Shown one piece after another: positions 21,520 to 29,644 of a stretch of DNA of 64,000 nucleotides. Every line of letters begins with the position of its first letter. The first letter of the stretch is position 1. Both the position numbers and the translations under genes were made by a program. The DNA comes from Scatomonas sp963928055. Its GTDB lineage: Bacteria > Bacillota > Clostridia > Lachnospirales > Lachnospiraceae. The DNA lies in assembly GCA_963928055.1 (NCBI GenBank), contig CAWVDN010000003.1, positions 62,001-126,000 on the forward strand, in the 5' to 3' direction. The notes beneath the pieces were generated by a model. It saw only the letters and a program-made list of their open reading frames with translations. It searched no databases and was not told where the DNA came from.

Positions 21520-22143
21520 ATGGCAGATAAGATTATCGAAAACAACCAGGTGTCCATTATGGGACAGATCGCTTCGCAGTTTACTTTCAGTCATCAGGTA
21601 TACGGGGAGGGCTTCTACCTGATCGACGTGCTGGTGAAGCGGCTCAGCGATTCGGAGGATCGGATTCCGGTGATGATCTCGGAACGCCTCATCGACGTCA
21701 CCCAGGATTACCAGGGGGAGTACATCCAGGTCAGCGGACAGTTCCGCTCCTACAACCGGCATGAGGAGAAAAAGAATCGGCTGGTTCTGTCCGTCTTCGC
21801 CCGGGAAGTGAGTTTTGTGGAGGAGGAAGACGACTCCGTCAAATCCAACCAGATCTTTCTGGACGGATACATATGCAAGCCTCCCGTTTACCGAAAGACG
21901 CCCCTGGGCAGGGAGATCGCGGATCTGCTGGTAGCCGTCAACCGGCCCTACGGGAAATCCGACTATATCCCCTGCATCTGCTGGGGACGCAACGCCCGTT
22001 ACGCCTCAGCCTTCGCCGTAGGCGGCCATGTGCTGATCTGGGGCAGGATCCAGAGCAGGGAATATATTAAGCGGCTGAGCGAAACGGAATCGGAGAAACG
22101 CACGGCCTACGAGGTGTCTGTCAGCAAGCTGGAGTATCTCTGA
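21520..22143 (+). CDS. single-stranded DNA-binding protein-like (OB-fold)
   Basis: The 207-residue protein looks like two OB-fold strand sets. The first is residues about 8-95 (NQVSIMGQIASQFTFSHQVYGEGF, YIQVSGQFRSYN). The second is about 105-205 and carries the Ssb-like pattern GYICKPPVYRKTPLGREIADLLVAVNR...YIPCICWGRNA. This second half resembles the core of bacterial Ssb, but the acidic C-terminal tail that recruits partners is missing. It may therefore be a clostridial Ssb paralogue rather than the main replication Ssb. A clear ribosome binding site (AGAGGAAAGGGG) precedes it. It stands alone between typA and the dapA leader. Confidence 0.75.
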   Translation: MADKIIENNQVSIMGQIASQFTFSHQVYGEGFYLIDVLVKRLSDSEDRIPVMISERLIDVTQDYQGEYIQVSGQFRSYNRHEEKKNRLVLSVFAREVSFVEEEDDSVKSNQIFLDGYICKPPVYRKTPLGREIADLLVAVNRPYGKSDYIPCICWGRNARYASAFAVGGHVLIWGRIQSREYIKRLSETESEKRTAYEVSVSKLEYL

Positions 22144-22149
22144 CAATTC

Positions 22150-22178
22150 TTGACAAGGCTCCGCTTTGATGCTATAGT
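22150..22178 (+). promoter_or_regulatory. sigma-A promoter of the dapA operon
   Basis: TTGACA (22150-22155), a 17-base spacer and an extended -10 TGCTATAGT (hexamer 22173-22178). Transcription should start just before the riboswitch. Confidence 0.85.
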
Positions 22179-22187
22179 AAGAAAAAG

Positions 22188-22350
22188 TAGATAGAGGTTG
22201 CATGTTTCAAGAGTAGGCAGGCGGATGCGCCAGACGCAGGAGAAGGCTGCCGAAAGGGGAAGATGCCGAAAGGAACGGGTTTCTGGGACCGGTTTCTTGG
22301 GCGTAAGGTGAAGAACCTTATGACTGTCATCGCAAGATGGAGAGCTATCT
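22188..22350 (+). ncRNA. lysine riboswitch (L box)
   Basis: The leader carries the L-box landmarks in order: AGATAGAGG at the 5' base of P1, CAAGAGTA, GAAAGGGGAAGATGCCGAA, the CTGGGACC segment, and ACTGTCATCG before GGAGAGCTATCT, which closes P1. It precedes dapA, the entry enzyme of lysine/diaminopimelate synthesis. Lysine binding is expected to favour the terminator at 22391-22419 and so lower dapA-dapB expression. Confidence 0.9.
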
Positions 22351-22390
22351 GATATATATACCATGCGTTATGTAGTGCGTAATATATTGG

Positions 22391-22419
22391 GAGGCGTCCA
22401 TTTCTTGGCCGCCTCTTTT
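22391..22419 (+). terminator. riboswitch-controlled terminator
   Basis: GAGGCG (22391-22396) pairs with CGCCTC (22410-22415), followed by TTTT. It lies about 80 bases before the dapA start, as expected for transcriptional attenuation. Confidence 0.8.
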
Positions 22420-22497
22420 CTGCTTTTCAATCGCGGGATGCCGGGGACAAAGCTCTCCGGACCGGAATTACCAAATCATTTCAGGGAGGAAAAAAAT

Positions 22498-23394
22498 ATG
22501 GCAGTTTTTACAGGATCCGCAGTGGCGATCGTTACCCCTATGAAGGCGGGGGGAGAAGTGAATTACGAAAAACTGAAGGAGATCATTGACGAGCAGATCG
22601 CGGGGGGCACAGATGCCATTGTCATCTGCGGAACCACCGGAGAATCTTCTACTTTGAGCCATCAGGAGCACCTGGATGTGATCGGCTGCTGCATCCGGCA
22701 TGTGGCGGGCCGGGTTCCGGTCATCGCGGGAACCGGTTCCAACTCCACCAGCGAGGCGGTGTATCTTTCCGTGGAAGCGGAAAAGCTGGGAGCGGACGCT
22801 CTGCTTCTGGTGACTCCCTACTATAACAAATGTACCCAGAAGGGGCTGATCCGCCACTATACCCAGATCGCGGAATCGGTTTCCATTCCCGTGATCATGT
22901 ACAATGTGCCCAGCCGCACCGGCGTCAATATCCTTCCGGAGACCGCCGTTTATCTGGCCAGGAACGTAAAGAACATTGTGGGGATCAAGGAGGCCAGCGG
23001 AAACATTTCCCAGATCGCCAAGCTGAAACAGCTGGGAGGCGACGCCATCGAACTGTATTCCGGCAATGACGACCAGGTAGTGCCCATTCTTTCCCTGGGA
23101 GGCCTGGGAGTGATCTCCGTGCTGGCCAACGTGGCGCCGAAGTTTACCCATGATATGGTCATGAAATATCTGGAGGGAGATGTAAAGGAGAGCTGCGCCA
23201 TGCAGCTGAAAGCTCTGCCCCTCATTGACGCCCTGTTCTGCGAGGTGAACCCCATTCCTGTCAAGGCGGCTATGAACCTTATGGGAAAAGAAGTGGGAGA
23301 ACTGCGTCCGCCCATGTATGACATGGAAGAGACCAACCGGGAGAAACTGAAAAAGGCGCTGGAGGATTTCGGTATCCCCTGCCCTGAGGCATAA
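22498..23394 (+). CDS. dapA: 4-hydroxy-tetrahydrodipicolinate synthase
   Basis: This 298-residue cytosolic TIM-barrel aldolase condenses pyruvate with aspartate semialdehyde, the first committed step to diaminopimelate and lysine. The Schiff-base lysine is Lys164 (GIKEASGN). Other conserved parts are CGTTGESSTLS (near residue 45), TPYYNK, and YNVPSRTGVN with the catalytic tyrosine. The length is standard. The start at 22498 follows GGGAGGA. It is controlled by the lysine riboswitch and followed by dapB after 11 bases. Confidence 0.97.
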   Translation: MAVFTGSAVAIVTPMKAGGEVNYEKLKEIIDEQIAGGTDAIVICGTTGESSTLSHQEHLDVIGCCIRHVAGRVPVIAGTGSNSTSEAVYLSVEAEKLGADALLLVTPYYNKCTQKGLIRHYTQIAESVSIPVIMYNVPSRTGVNILPETAVYLARNVKNIVGIKEASGNISQIAKLKQLGGDAIELYSGNDDQVVPILSLGGLGVISVLANVAPKFTHDMVMKYLEGDVKESCAMQLKALPLIDALFCEVNPIPVKAAMNLMGKEVGELRPPMYDMEETNREKLKKALEDFGIPCPEA

Positions 23395-23405
23395 GGAGAA
23401 AAAAG

Positions 23406-24161
23406 ATGGTAAGGATAATCATGAATGGCTGCAACGGCCATATGGGTCAGGTGATCACCGGGCTGCTGAGGGAAGACGCAGAGGCGGAGATCGCGGCTGG
23501 CATCGATCTGGTGGATAACCGGGACAACGGCTATCCCGTATTCACAAAACCGGAGGACTGCGCGGTGGAGGCGGATGTCATGATCGACTTTTCCTCCTAC
23601 AAGGCGGTGGACGGCATCCTGGATTACTGCCGGGAGAAAAAGCTGCCTCTGGTCCTCTGCACCACGGGCCTGACGGAAGAACAGCTGGCGAAGGTGCAGG
23701 AGTACAGCAAAGAGTTCGCCATCCTCCGCTCCGCCAATATGTCTCTGGGGATCAACCTGCTGCTGAAGCTGATCCAGGACGCTGCCAGAACGCTGGCGGC
23801 CGCGGGCTTCGACATGGAGATCGTGGAAAAACATCATAAGCTGAAATGCGACGCTCCCAGCGGCACGGCCCTGGCTTTGGCGGACAGCCTCAACGAGGCG
23901 ATGGATCACCGGTATCACTACGTTTTTGACAGGAGCCAGCGCCATGAACAGAGGGACAGCAGGGAGATCGGCATCTCCGCCGTCCGGGGCGGCACCATCG
24001 TAGGCCAGCATTCGGTACTCTTCGCGGGGCCGGACGAGGTGATCGAGTTCAACCACACCGCCTATTCCAAAGCCGTCTTCGGAAAAGGCGCCGTGGAGGC
24101 CGCCAAATTCCTGGCGGGAAAACCGGCGGGCCTGTACAGCATGAGCGACGTCATCGGCTGA
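23406..24161 (+). CDS. dapB: 4-hydroxy-tetrahydrodipicolinate reductase
   Basis: The 251-residue enzyme reduces the DapA product using NAD(P)H in the diaminopimelate pathway. It begins with the nucleotide-binding motif NGCNGHMG (residues about 7-14) and contains CTTGL, the EKHHKLKCDAPSGTA active-site segment (residues about 140-155) and the C-terminal YSMSDVIG typical of DapB. It shares the riboswitch-controlled transcript with dapA. The feedback point is therefore transcription of both genes. Confidence 0.97.
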   Translation: MVRIIMNGCNGHMGQVITGLLREDAEAEIAAGIDLVDNRDNGYPVFTKPEDCAVEADVMIDFSSYKAVDGILDYCREKKLPLVLCTTGLTEEQLAKVQEYSKEFAILRSANMSLGINLLLKLIQDAARTLAAAGFDMEIVEKHHKLKCDAPSGTALALADSLNEAMDHRYHYVFDRSQRHEQRDSREIGISAVRGGTIVGQHSVLFAGPDEVIEFNHTAYSKAVFGKGAVEAAKFLAGKPAGLYSMSDVIG

Positions 24162-24232
24162 GGGCATAGAAAGCTCTTTCCCGGGGCATACTGAGAACGT
24201 ACAATTTTTTGCCTGTCAGGGAGGGACTGCGA

Positions 24233-24346
24233 ATGAAACTGATCAAGATCACGGCAGCGGGGCTGCTGGCCGCCATGGCAATCGGCGTAGTCATCACCGC
24301 CTGCCAGTGCGGCAGAGAAACCTGCCGCGGAACAGAGCAGAATTAA
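24233..24346 (+). CDS. 37-residue putative lipoprotein
   Basis: This tiny gene encodes a Lys-containing start, a hydrophobic stretch (about residues 6-22) and a lipobox-like VITAC, giving a predicted mature peptide of only about 14 residues with two more cysteines (CQCGRETC). GGGAGGG lies 7-8 bases before the ATG, and a very strong terminator begins 5 bases after the stop. Gene-like spacing and the lipobox support a real product. It may be the last member of the dapA-dapB transcript. Its function is unknown. Confidence 0.6.
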   Translation: MKLIKITAAGLLAAMAIGVVITACQCGRETCRGTEQN

Positions 24347-24400
24347 AAAGCGGCTGCCGGGAAACGGGGATACAACCCGTTTCCCGGCAGCCGTTTTTCC
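24346..24400. terminator. strong bidirectional terminator
   Basis: A perfect 18-base stem (24351-24368 with 24376-24393) has a 7-base loop, T5 at 24394-24398 and A5 on the other side. It ends both the dapAB transcript and the convergent prs operon. Confidence 0.92.
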
Positions 24401-24412
24401 GCGGCGCGCGGT

Positions 24413-25597
24413 TCAGATCTTTTCGTGATTGTGGAATTTCCGCAGGACTTTCTGGATGCGCTCCACGGGATCCAGCAGGCTGCTGATGGAAGCGTCATGG
24501 TTCAGCGTGTCGATGAGCAGGGCAATATATTTGCTCATATCACAATTGATATAATAAGGCTTCTGCAGAAGCTCCGGAGTCTGGTACACCAGGTTGGTAG
24601 TCATCAGCTTCGTGAACCAGCCCTTCTCGTAGGCCTGATCGAATTTCTTCAGACCGTTGGTGAACAGGCCGAAGGTAGAACACATGTAGATATTCCGGGC
24701 GTTGCGCTCTTTCAAGAGCTTTGCCACCTCCAGCATGCTGTCGCCGGAGGAGATCATGTCGTCCACGATGATCATATCCTTGCCGGCTACGTTGCTGCCC
24801 AGGAATTCATGGGCCACAATGGGGTTCCGCCCGTCCACGATCCGGGAATAATCTCTCCGCTTGTAGAACATGCCCATGTCCACGCCCAGGTTGTTGGCCA
24901 TGTAAATGGCCCGGCTCATGCCGCCTTCATCGGGGCTGATGACCATGAGATGATCGGAATCCAGGATGATATCCGAGGAGTGGCGGAGGATGTTCTTAAT
25001 AAACTGGTAGGTGGGATGCAGGGTTTCAAATCCGCTTAAAGGAATGGCGTTCTGCACCCGGGGATCATGGGCGTCAAAGGTAATGATATTGTCCACGCCC
25101 ATGCTGTGCAGCTCCTGCAGGGCCAGGGCGCAGTCCAGGGATTCCCGGCCGGAACGCTTGTGCTGGCGGCTTTCATAAAGGAAGGGCATGATCACCGTGA
25201 TCCGGCGGGCCTTGCCGCCTACGGCGGCGATGAGCCGTTTCAGATCCTGGAAATGGTCGTCCGGGGACATATGGTTGGTATGCCCGCAGAGGGAATAGGT
25301 CAGGGAGTAGTTGCAGACATCCACCAGGATGAACAGGTCGTCCCCCCGGACGGATTCGTTGATAAAGCCCTTGGCTTCCCCGGAGCCGAAGCGGGGAACC
25401 TGGGAAGGGATGATGTAGGTGCCTCTCTCGTATCCGGTAAAAGAAAGATGGTTCTTGTAGGAGTGCTGCCGCTCGGTCCTCCAGCGGACAAGAAACTCGT
25501 CCACTTTCTTTCCCAGTTCTGTACAGCTCTTGTGAGGGATGATCCCCAGCCTGCCCACGGGGAGAGCCTGATAATAGTTATCACTTGTCTGAGACAT
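24413..25597 (-). CDS. prs: ribose-phosphate pyrophosphokinase, long form
   Basis: The 394-residue enzyme makes PRPP from ribose 5-phosphate and ATP for nucleotide, His and Trp synthesis. The PRPP loop IIVDDMISSGDS (near residue 280) and the catalytic segment PFLYESRQHKR (near 140) are clear. It is about 75 residues longer than the usual 315-residue enzyme, with extra sequence at the N terminus and around 90-120. Such long forms are known in Clostridia; whether it is the main PRPP synthase is not certain. It is the last gene of dnaD-dnaI-prs, three bases after dnaI. Confidence 0.88.
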   Translation of the reverse strand: MSQTSDNYYQALPVGRLGIIPHKSCTELGKKVDEFLVRWRTERQHSYKNHLSFTGYERGTYIIPSQVPRFGSGEAKGFINESVRGDDLFILVDVCNYSLTYSLCGHTNHMSPDDHFQDLKRLIAAVGGKARRITVIMPFLYESRQHKRSGRESLDCALALQELHSMGVDNIITFDAHDPRVQNAIPLSGFETLHPTYQFIKNILRHSSDIILDSDHLMVISPDEGGMSRAIYMANNLGVDMGMFYKRRDYSRIVDGRNPIVAHEFLGSNVAGKDMIIVDDMISSGDSMLEVAKLLKERNARNIYMCSTFGLFTNGLKKFDQAYEKGWFTKLMTTNLVYQTPELLQKPYYINCDMSKYIALLIDTLNHDASISSLLDPVERIQKVLRKFHNHEKI

Positions 25598-25600
25598 CGT

Positions 25601-26590
25601 TTACGTTCCTCCTCTTAACTGTTTTTGTACGCGTATATCATTTCCGAATAGACGGATCATTTTATAATGGCTCAGGATACGGGAAAACGTCCGCTCCGAG
25701 TAGGTGTCCTGGAACTGATCCAGGGACAGATTGGTGGAGAGGATGGTAGACCGTTTCCGCAGGATCCTCTCGTTGACGCAGAGAAAAAGCTGGGACGCCA
25801 CAAAGGAGTTGGTGAGCTCCGTGCCCAGATCATCGATGATCAGCAGATCGCAGTCGAAAATGTGGGCGTGGGCCTCCCGGATCTCCTGGCTGGAGGCGAA
25901 CTTGTTTTTCTCCAGCAAATCGAAAAGGTCAAAGGCGGTAAAATAGATCACTCCAAAACCGGCCTCAATGAGATCCCTGGCGATACAGTGGGAGAGAAAG
26001 GTTTTGCCCACCCCGGTATCCCCGTAAAAGTAGAGGTTCTCAAAGCTTTGGGAAAAGTTTTTGACAAATTCCCGGGCATGCTTCAGAGCCAGAGCGGCAG
26101 TTTCCCTGGAGGTGAGCCCGCTGGCCGGATTCACCATCTCTTCCGAATAGTAGTCCAGGCGGAAATGATCAAAGTTTTCTTCCGCCAGGATATCCTGCAG
26201 ATTGGACTGGGTATACAGAAGCTCCGTCTCCGCCCTGCGGAAGCAGGAGCATTTTTCGCTGCCGATAAACCCTGTGTCCCGGCAGGCGGGGCAGTCATAG
26301 TGAAGTTCCAGATAATCCTCCGGATAGCCGTTGGACAGCAGCAGAGCCCTGCGCTCCTCGCCCAGTTCCCCCACCGCCTGGGTCAGGTCGAAATCGGCCT
26401 CCCGGTTTCCCAGAAGGAGGATCCGGGCCTTTTTCAGGCTCAGGGAACGGATCTCCCGGTCGATCTCCTCCAGACGGGGCAGCTTTTCATAGGCTTCCCG
26501 GACCCGTCGGTCCTGCAGCCGCTTCTGGCGGATCTGCTTTTCCTGGTACTGCCGGAGGATTGTATCAAACTGTGAATTTGTAAGGGGCAT
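25601..26590 (-). CDS. dnaI: helicase loader, DnaI/DnaC-type AAA+ ATPase
   Basis: This 329-residue protein is expected to load the replicative helicase at origins and restart sites. The N-terminal half is helical and has a zinc-type cysteine cluster (Cys100, Cys103, Cys114, Cys116). The AAA+ part shows Walker A GDTGVGKT (190-197) and Walker B LLIIDDLG (249-256), followed by an arginine-finger region (YSERTFSRILSH). It lies 14 bases after dnaD, the other primosomal loader protein, forming a helicase-loading operon with prs. Confidence 0.9.
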   Translation of the reverse strand: MPLTNSQFDTILRQYQEKQIRQKRLQDRRVREAYEKLPRLEEIDREIRSLSLKKARILLLGNREADFDLTQAVGELGEERRALLLSNGYPEDYLELHYDCPACRDTGFIGSEKCSCFRRAETELLYTQSNLQDILAEENFDHFRLDYYSEEMVNPASGLTSRETAALALKHAREFVKNFSQSFENLYFYGDTGVGKTFLSHCIARDLIEAGFGVIYFTAFDLFDLLEKNKFASSQEIREAHAHIFDCDLLIIDDLGTELTNSFVASQLFLCVNERILRKRSTILSTNLSLDQFQDTYSERTFSRILSHYKMIRLFGNDIRVQKQLRGGT

Positions 26591-26604
26591 AGAAGGTTCC
26601 TCTC

Positions 26605-27639
26605 TTAATCTGCCAGCTGTTTTTCAAACAGCTGCTTTTCGAGCTGGCTGTAATCGTACTCTCGCTGATGGAAATTGTTAAAACGGCTGGCGGTCTGCGG
26701 TCTGCCGGAACGGGAAGGCGACAGCTTCTTCTGGCTGCTCCTGTGTCTGGCGTCCAGCTGCTCCACATCGGCCCGGCTGGAGACCCCGGCTTTTTTCCAG
26801 GAGGAAAGGATGCCCTCCGCGTACTGGAAGCTGGGCTGCCCGGTCTGCGTGACTGCGCGGGAACAGGCCTCCGTGATCAGCTCCAAAGAAAATCCATACT
26901 CCTTCAGCCAACGGTTCATGTATTCCACTTCCGTGGGGATGGGGTTCCGTCCCCGGATGCCGAAGGCCTTCAGGATCGGAAAATAATTCTTGTTCCAGGC
27001 GCTGGTCCGGGCTTTGGCCTCCGCTACGGAGGAGATCCCGTCCTGATGCCACTGAAGTCCTACCTTTTCAATGTAGTGAAGACTGGTGTTCCCTCTGGAC
27101 ACGCAGTATTCAATGAGATATTCGATGAGATCCATGGGAAAATGGAGGACATCGTAAAAATAGAGGATCCGGTTTACGTCCCCGGAGTTCAGGGTCCGGC
27201 CCAGATACTGCTCCGCGAGAAAGAGAAGCTGGCGGATCTCCTCGTTATTTTTCCGCAGCTCCTGGACCCGGCTGGAGGAGAGACGGGGCAGTTTTCCGCT
27301 CTCCGGGGGTTCCGGATCCCGGCCGGCGGAGGATCCTTTTTTATCATTAATAGGAAGAAACTCAATCCCCGACAGGGTCCGGCCTTCCCTGGAAAGGCGC
27401 AGGAGCCCGCACTTTTCCCAGTAGCCGAGAGCCCGCAGGATATCCTTTTCCGTACAGGAAAAAACATCGGCCAGGGAGGAGAGGGAGATCTCTGCTTCCG
27501 GCTGATGAAAACTGCGGAGAAGATATAGATAGATTTTGACGAATTCACCATTTGCCATGGGCATATAGTGATCTATAAACAGATCCGGCACAGCCGTGTC
27601 CGTGACCGCCCGGCTGTTCTGGATAAAAATGCTGCTCAT
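26605..27639 (-). CDS. DnaD-domain replication initiation protein
   Basis: The 344-residue protein has an N-terminal winged-helix region (about 15-100; GEFVKIYLYLLRSF, SLADVFSCTEKDILRALGYWEKCGLL) and DnaD C-terminal domains (about 125-300; HFPMDLIEYLIEYCVSRG, WLKEYGFSLELITEACSRAV), then a basic tail. DnaD-like proteins bind DnaA and DNA and help recruit the DnaI-helicase complex. The start at 27639 follows AGAGGTG; the frame continues upstream without a better site. A DnaA-box cluster lies in its upstream region, suggesting control by DnaA. Confidence 0.88.
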   Translation of the reverse strand: MSSIFIQNSRAVTDTAVPDLFIDHYMPMANGEFVKIYLYLLRSFHQPEAEISLSSLADVFSCTEKDILRALGYWEKCGLLRLSREGRTLSGIEFLPINDKKGSSAGRDPEPPESGKLPRLSSSRVQELRKNNEEIRQLLFLAEQYLGRTLNSGDVNRILYFYDVLHFPMDLIEYLIEYCVSRGNTSLHYIEKVGLQWHQDGISSVAEAKARTSAWNKNYFPILKAFGIRGRNPIPTEVEYMNRWLKEYGFSLELITEACSRAVTQTGQPSFQYAEGILSSWKKAGVSSRADVEQLDARHRSSQKKLSPSRSGRPQTASRFNNFHQREYDYSQLEKQLFEKQLAD

Positions 27640-27673
27640 GGAAACACCTCTTTCCTGCTTTCGCTGCAACCCC

Positions 27674-27684
27674 AGTATAGCACA
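27674..27684 (-). promoter_or_regulatory. extended -10 promoter of dnaD-dnaI-prs
   Basis: On the minus strand TGTGCTATACT (hexamer 27679-27674) lies 34 bases before the dnaD start. The -35 region is weak, so an activator or repressor such as DnaA may matter. Confidence 0.5.
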
Positions 27685-27746
27685 GTCTTTTGGGAAAGAG
27701 AATAGGCTTTTTTTTCGGGGTCTTTCCCGGCTCTTTTTGTGAAAAA

Positions 27747-27930
27747 TGTGGATAATGTGGACAGATAACGGGTGTGTCGATGGATGTAAAATAAGCAATG
27801 TCGGATCTACGGGGATTTTACGGGAATTTAACGAAAAAGGCCGGAATGTTATGTAAATAGAGTTGTCCACAAAAAATCCACGCGCCATCCCCTTCTGTTT
27901 TGTGAATAAGCGCGTGGATAATGTGGATAA
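27747..27930. promoter_or_regulatory. cluster of DnaA boxes
   Basis: Two exact DnaA boxes (TGTGGATAA at 27747 and 27922), three with one mismatch (27863 TTGTCCACA, 27901 TGTGAATAA, 27913 CGTGGATAA) and one weaker (27756 TGTGGACAG) occur within 184 bases. They lie between the murC stop and the dnaD promoter. Spacings of 9 bases (27747/27756, 27913/27922) allow side-by-side DnaA binding. Confidence 0.8.
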
Positions 27931-27931
27931 T

Positions 27932-29311
27932 TTATTCTTCGATCAGCTTTTCCCCGATAGTTACTACATCTCCGGCCCCCATAGTTATCAACAGATCGCC
28001 GGGACAACAATTTTTTTTCAGAAATTCCTGGATCTCCTCAAAAGAGGGGAAATAGAAGCTTTCGGTGCCCAGATCCGCGATGGCCTTCCGCAGATCTTCG
28101 GAGGAGATCCCCAGAGTATCGGTCTCCCGGGCGGCGTAAATATCGGCCAGCACTACCTTGTCGGCCCCGGAAAGAGCCTGGGCGAATTCCGGGAAAAGCG
28201 CCTTGGTCCTGGTGTAGGTGTGAGGCTGGAAAACGCACCAGAGCGTTTTATGGGGATAATTTGCGGCGGCCGTCAGGGTCGCCCGGATCTCCGTGGGATG
28301 ATGGGCGTAATCATCGATGACGGTGACGCCTCCGAATTTTCCCTTGTACTGGAACCGGCGGTCCGCTCCATGGAACCGCAGAAAGCCCCGGCGGACGGTA
28401 TCCCCGTCGATGCTCAGCAGATCGGCCAGGGCGATGACGGCCAGAGCGTTGGACACGTTGTGGGCTCCGGGGACCCGCAGAGAAAAGCGGCCCAGGGATT
28501 CCCCTTTCCGGAAGGCGGTAAAAGAGGGATATCCCTCCTGGTCGTAGGAGACGTCGGCGGCAGTATAATCCGCCTCCGTTTTCAGGGAATACACAAGGAC
28601 CCGGCAGGGCAGGTCACGGATAACCGTTTCATATTCCGGAGTGTCCCCGTCAATGATCAGCGCCCCGTCGGCGGGGATCAGTTCCGCGAACTTCCGGAAG
28701 GAACGGCGGATATCCTCGATGTCCTTAAAGAAATCCAGATGATCCGCGTCAATGTTCAGAATCACGCCGATCTTCGGGAAGAAGCTGAGAAAACTGTTGG
28801 TGTATTCACAGGCCTCGGTCAGGAAGGTATCCGAATGGCCCACCCGGATATTCCCGCCGATGGAGGGAAGGATGCCGCCCACGGAAATGGTGGGATCCCG
28901 GTCCGCTTCCAGGAGGACTTCCGCCGCCATGGAAGTGGTGGTGGTCTTGCCGTGGGTGCCGGCTACGGCAATGGGCAGCCGGTAATTTTTCATCATCTGC
29001 CCCAGAAGATCCGCCCGGGTCAGCATGGGGATGCCTTTTTCCGCGGCGGCGGCGTATTCGGGATTGTCGGGATGGATGGCGGCGGTGTAGACCACCAGAT
29101 CCGTATCATCGGAAATGTTTTCTGCCCGCTGGCCGTAGAGCACAGTCGCTCCCCGAGAAGCGAGACGGCGGGTGAGTTCGCTTTCCCTGGCGTCAGAGCC
29201 GGAGATCCGGAAACCTTCTTCCAGCAGGACCTCGGCCAGGCCGCTCATGCTGATGCCGCCGATACCGATAAAATGAACGTGAATTGGGTTTTTAAAATCA
29301 ATGGTATACAT
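27932..29311 (-). CDS. murC: UDP-N-acetylmuramate--L-alanine ligase
   Basis: The 459-residue cytosolic Mur ligase adds L-Ala to UDP-MurNAc. It shows the N-terminal Rossmann start HFIGIGGISMSGLAE, the ATP loop AGTHGKTTTT (near residue 115), NIDADHLDFF, DDYAHHPTEI and FQPHTYTRT of MurC. The start at 29311 was chosen because AAGGATGG lies 6 bases before it; the in-frame ATG at 29320 overlaps that site. It is a single gene with its own promoter, divergent from glgC. Confidence 0.96.
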   Translation of the reverse strand: MYTIDFKNPIHVHFIGIGGISMSGLAEVLLEEGFRISGSDARESELTRRLASRGATVLYGQRAENISDDTDLVVYTAAIHPDNPEYAAAAEKGIPMLTRADLLGQMMKNYRLPIAVAGTHGKTTTTSMAAEVLLEADRDPTISVGGILPSIGGNIRVGHSDTFLTEACEYTNSFLSFFPKIGVILNIDADHLDFFKDIEDIRRSFRKFAELIPADGALIIDGDTPEYETVIRDLPCRVLVYSLKTEADYTAADVSYDQEGYPSFTAFRKGESLGRFSLRVPGAHNVSNALAVIALADLLSIDGDTVRRGFLRFHGADRRFQYKGKFGGVTVIDDYAHHPTEIRATLTAAANYPHKTLWCVFQPHTYTRTKALFPEFAQALSGADKVVLADIYAARETDTLGISSEDLRKAIADLGTESFYFPSFEEIQEFLKKNCCPGDLLITMGAGDVVTIGEKLIEE

Positions 29312-29368
29312 AATTTCCATCCTTACTGTATGATCTTTTCGCCGGCGGAACCGGCTGTATCTACAGAA

Positions 29369-29397
29369 ATTATAACCTGTTCGGAAATAAATGTAAA
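29369..29397 (-). promoter_or_regulatory. promoter of murC
   Basis: On the minus strand, TTTACA (29397-29392), 17 bases and TATAAT (29374-29369), about 58 bases before the start codon. The rest of the murC-glgC gap (29400-29580) is AT-rich without a visible gene. Confidence 0.8.
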
Positions 29398-29585
29398 TGC
29401 CGGGAAGCCCATATAAATCAGAAGAAAAGTCGGATTTTGTAAAATATATCCAAAAATATGGATAAAAATAGAGAATACTGCATGGCAAAATGTAGAAAAT
29501 GCGAGGCATATGTTGAAGAATGAAAGAAAAATAGGTCAAATGTCACAAAATATCTGCGGGATTTCCAAGGAATATATAAAAAATG

Positions 29586-29614
29586 TTCACAATTTTCGGA
29601 AACTATGCTATAAT
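29586..29614 (+). promoter_or_regulatory. promoter of glgC-glgD
   Basis: TTCACA (29586-29591), a 17-base spacer and an extended -10 TGCTATAAT (hexamer 29609-29614). Confidence 0.85.
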
Positions 29615-29644
29615 AGGCTATCATATACAACAAGAGGTGATTGC

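Noticed and set aside
27747..27930. Chromosomal replication origin
   Set aside because: DnaA boxes are present, but dnaA, dnaN or rpmH are not nearby and no clear unwinding element was seen; a regulatory or titration cluster is more likely.
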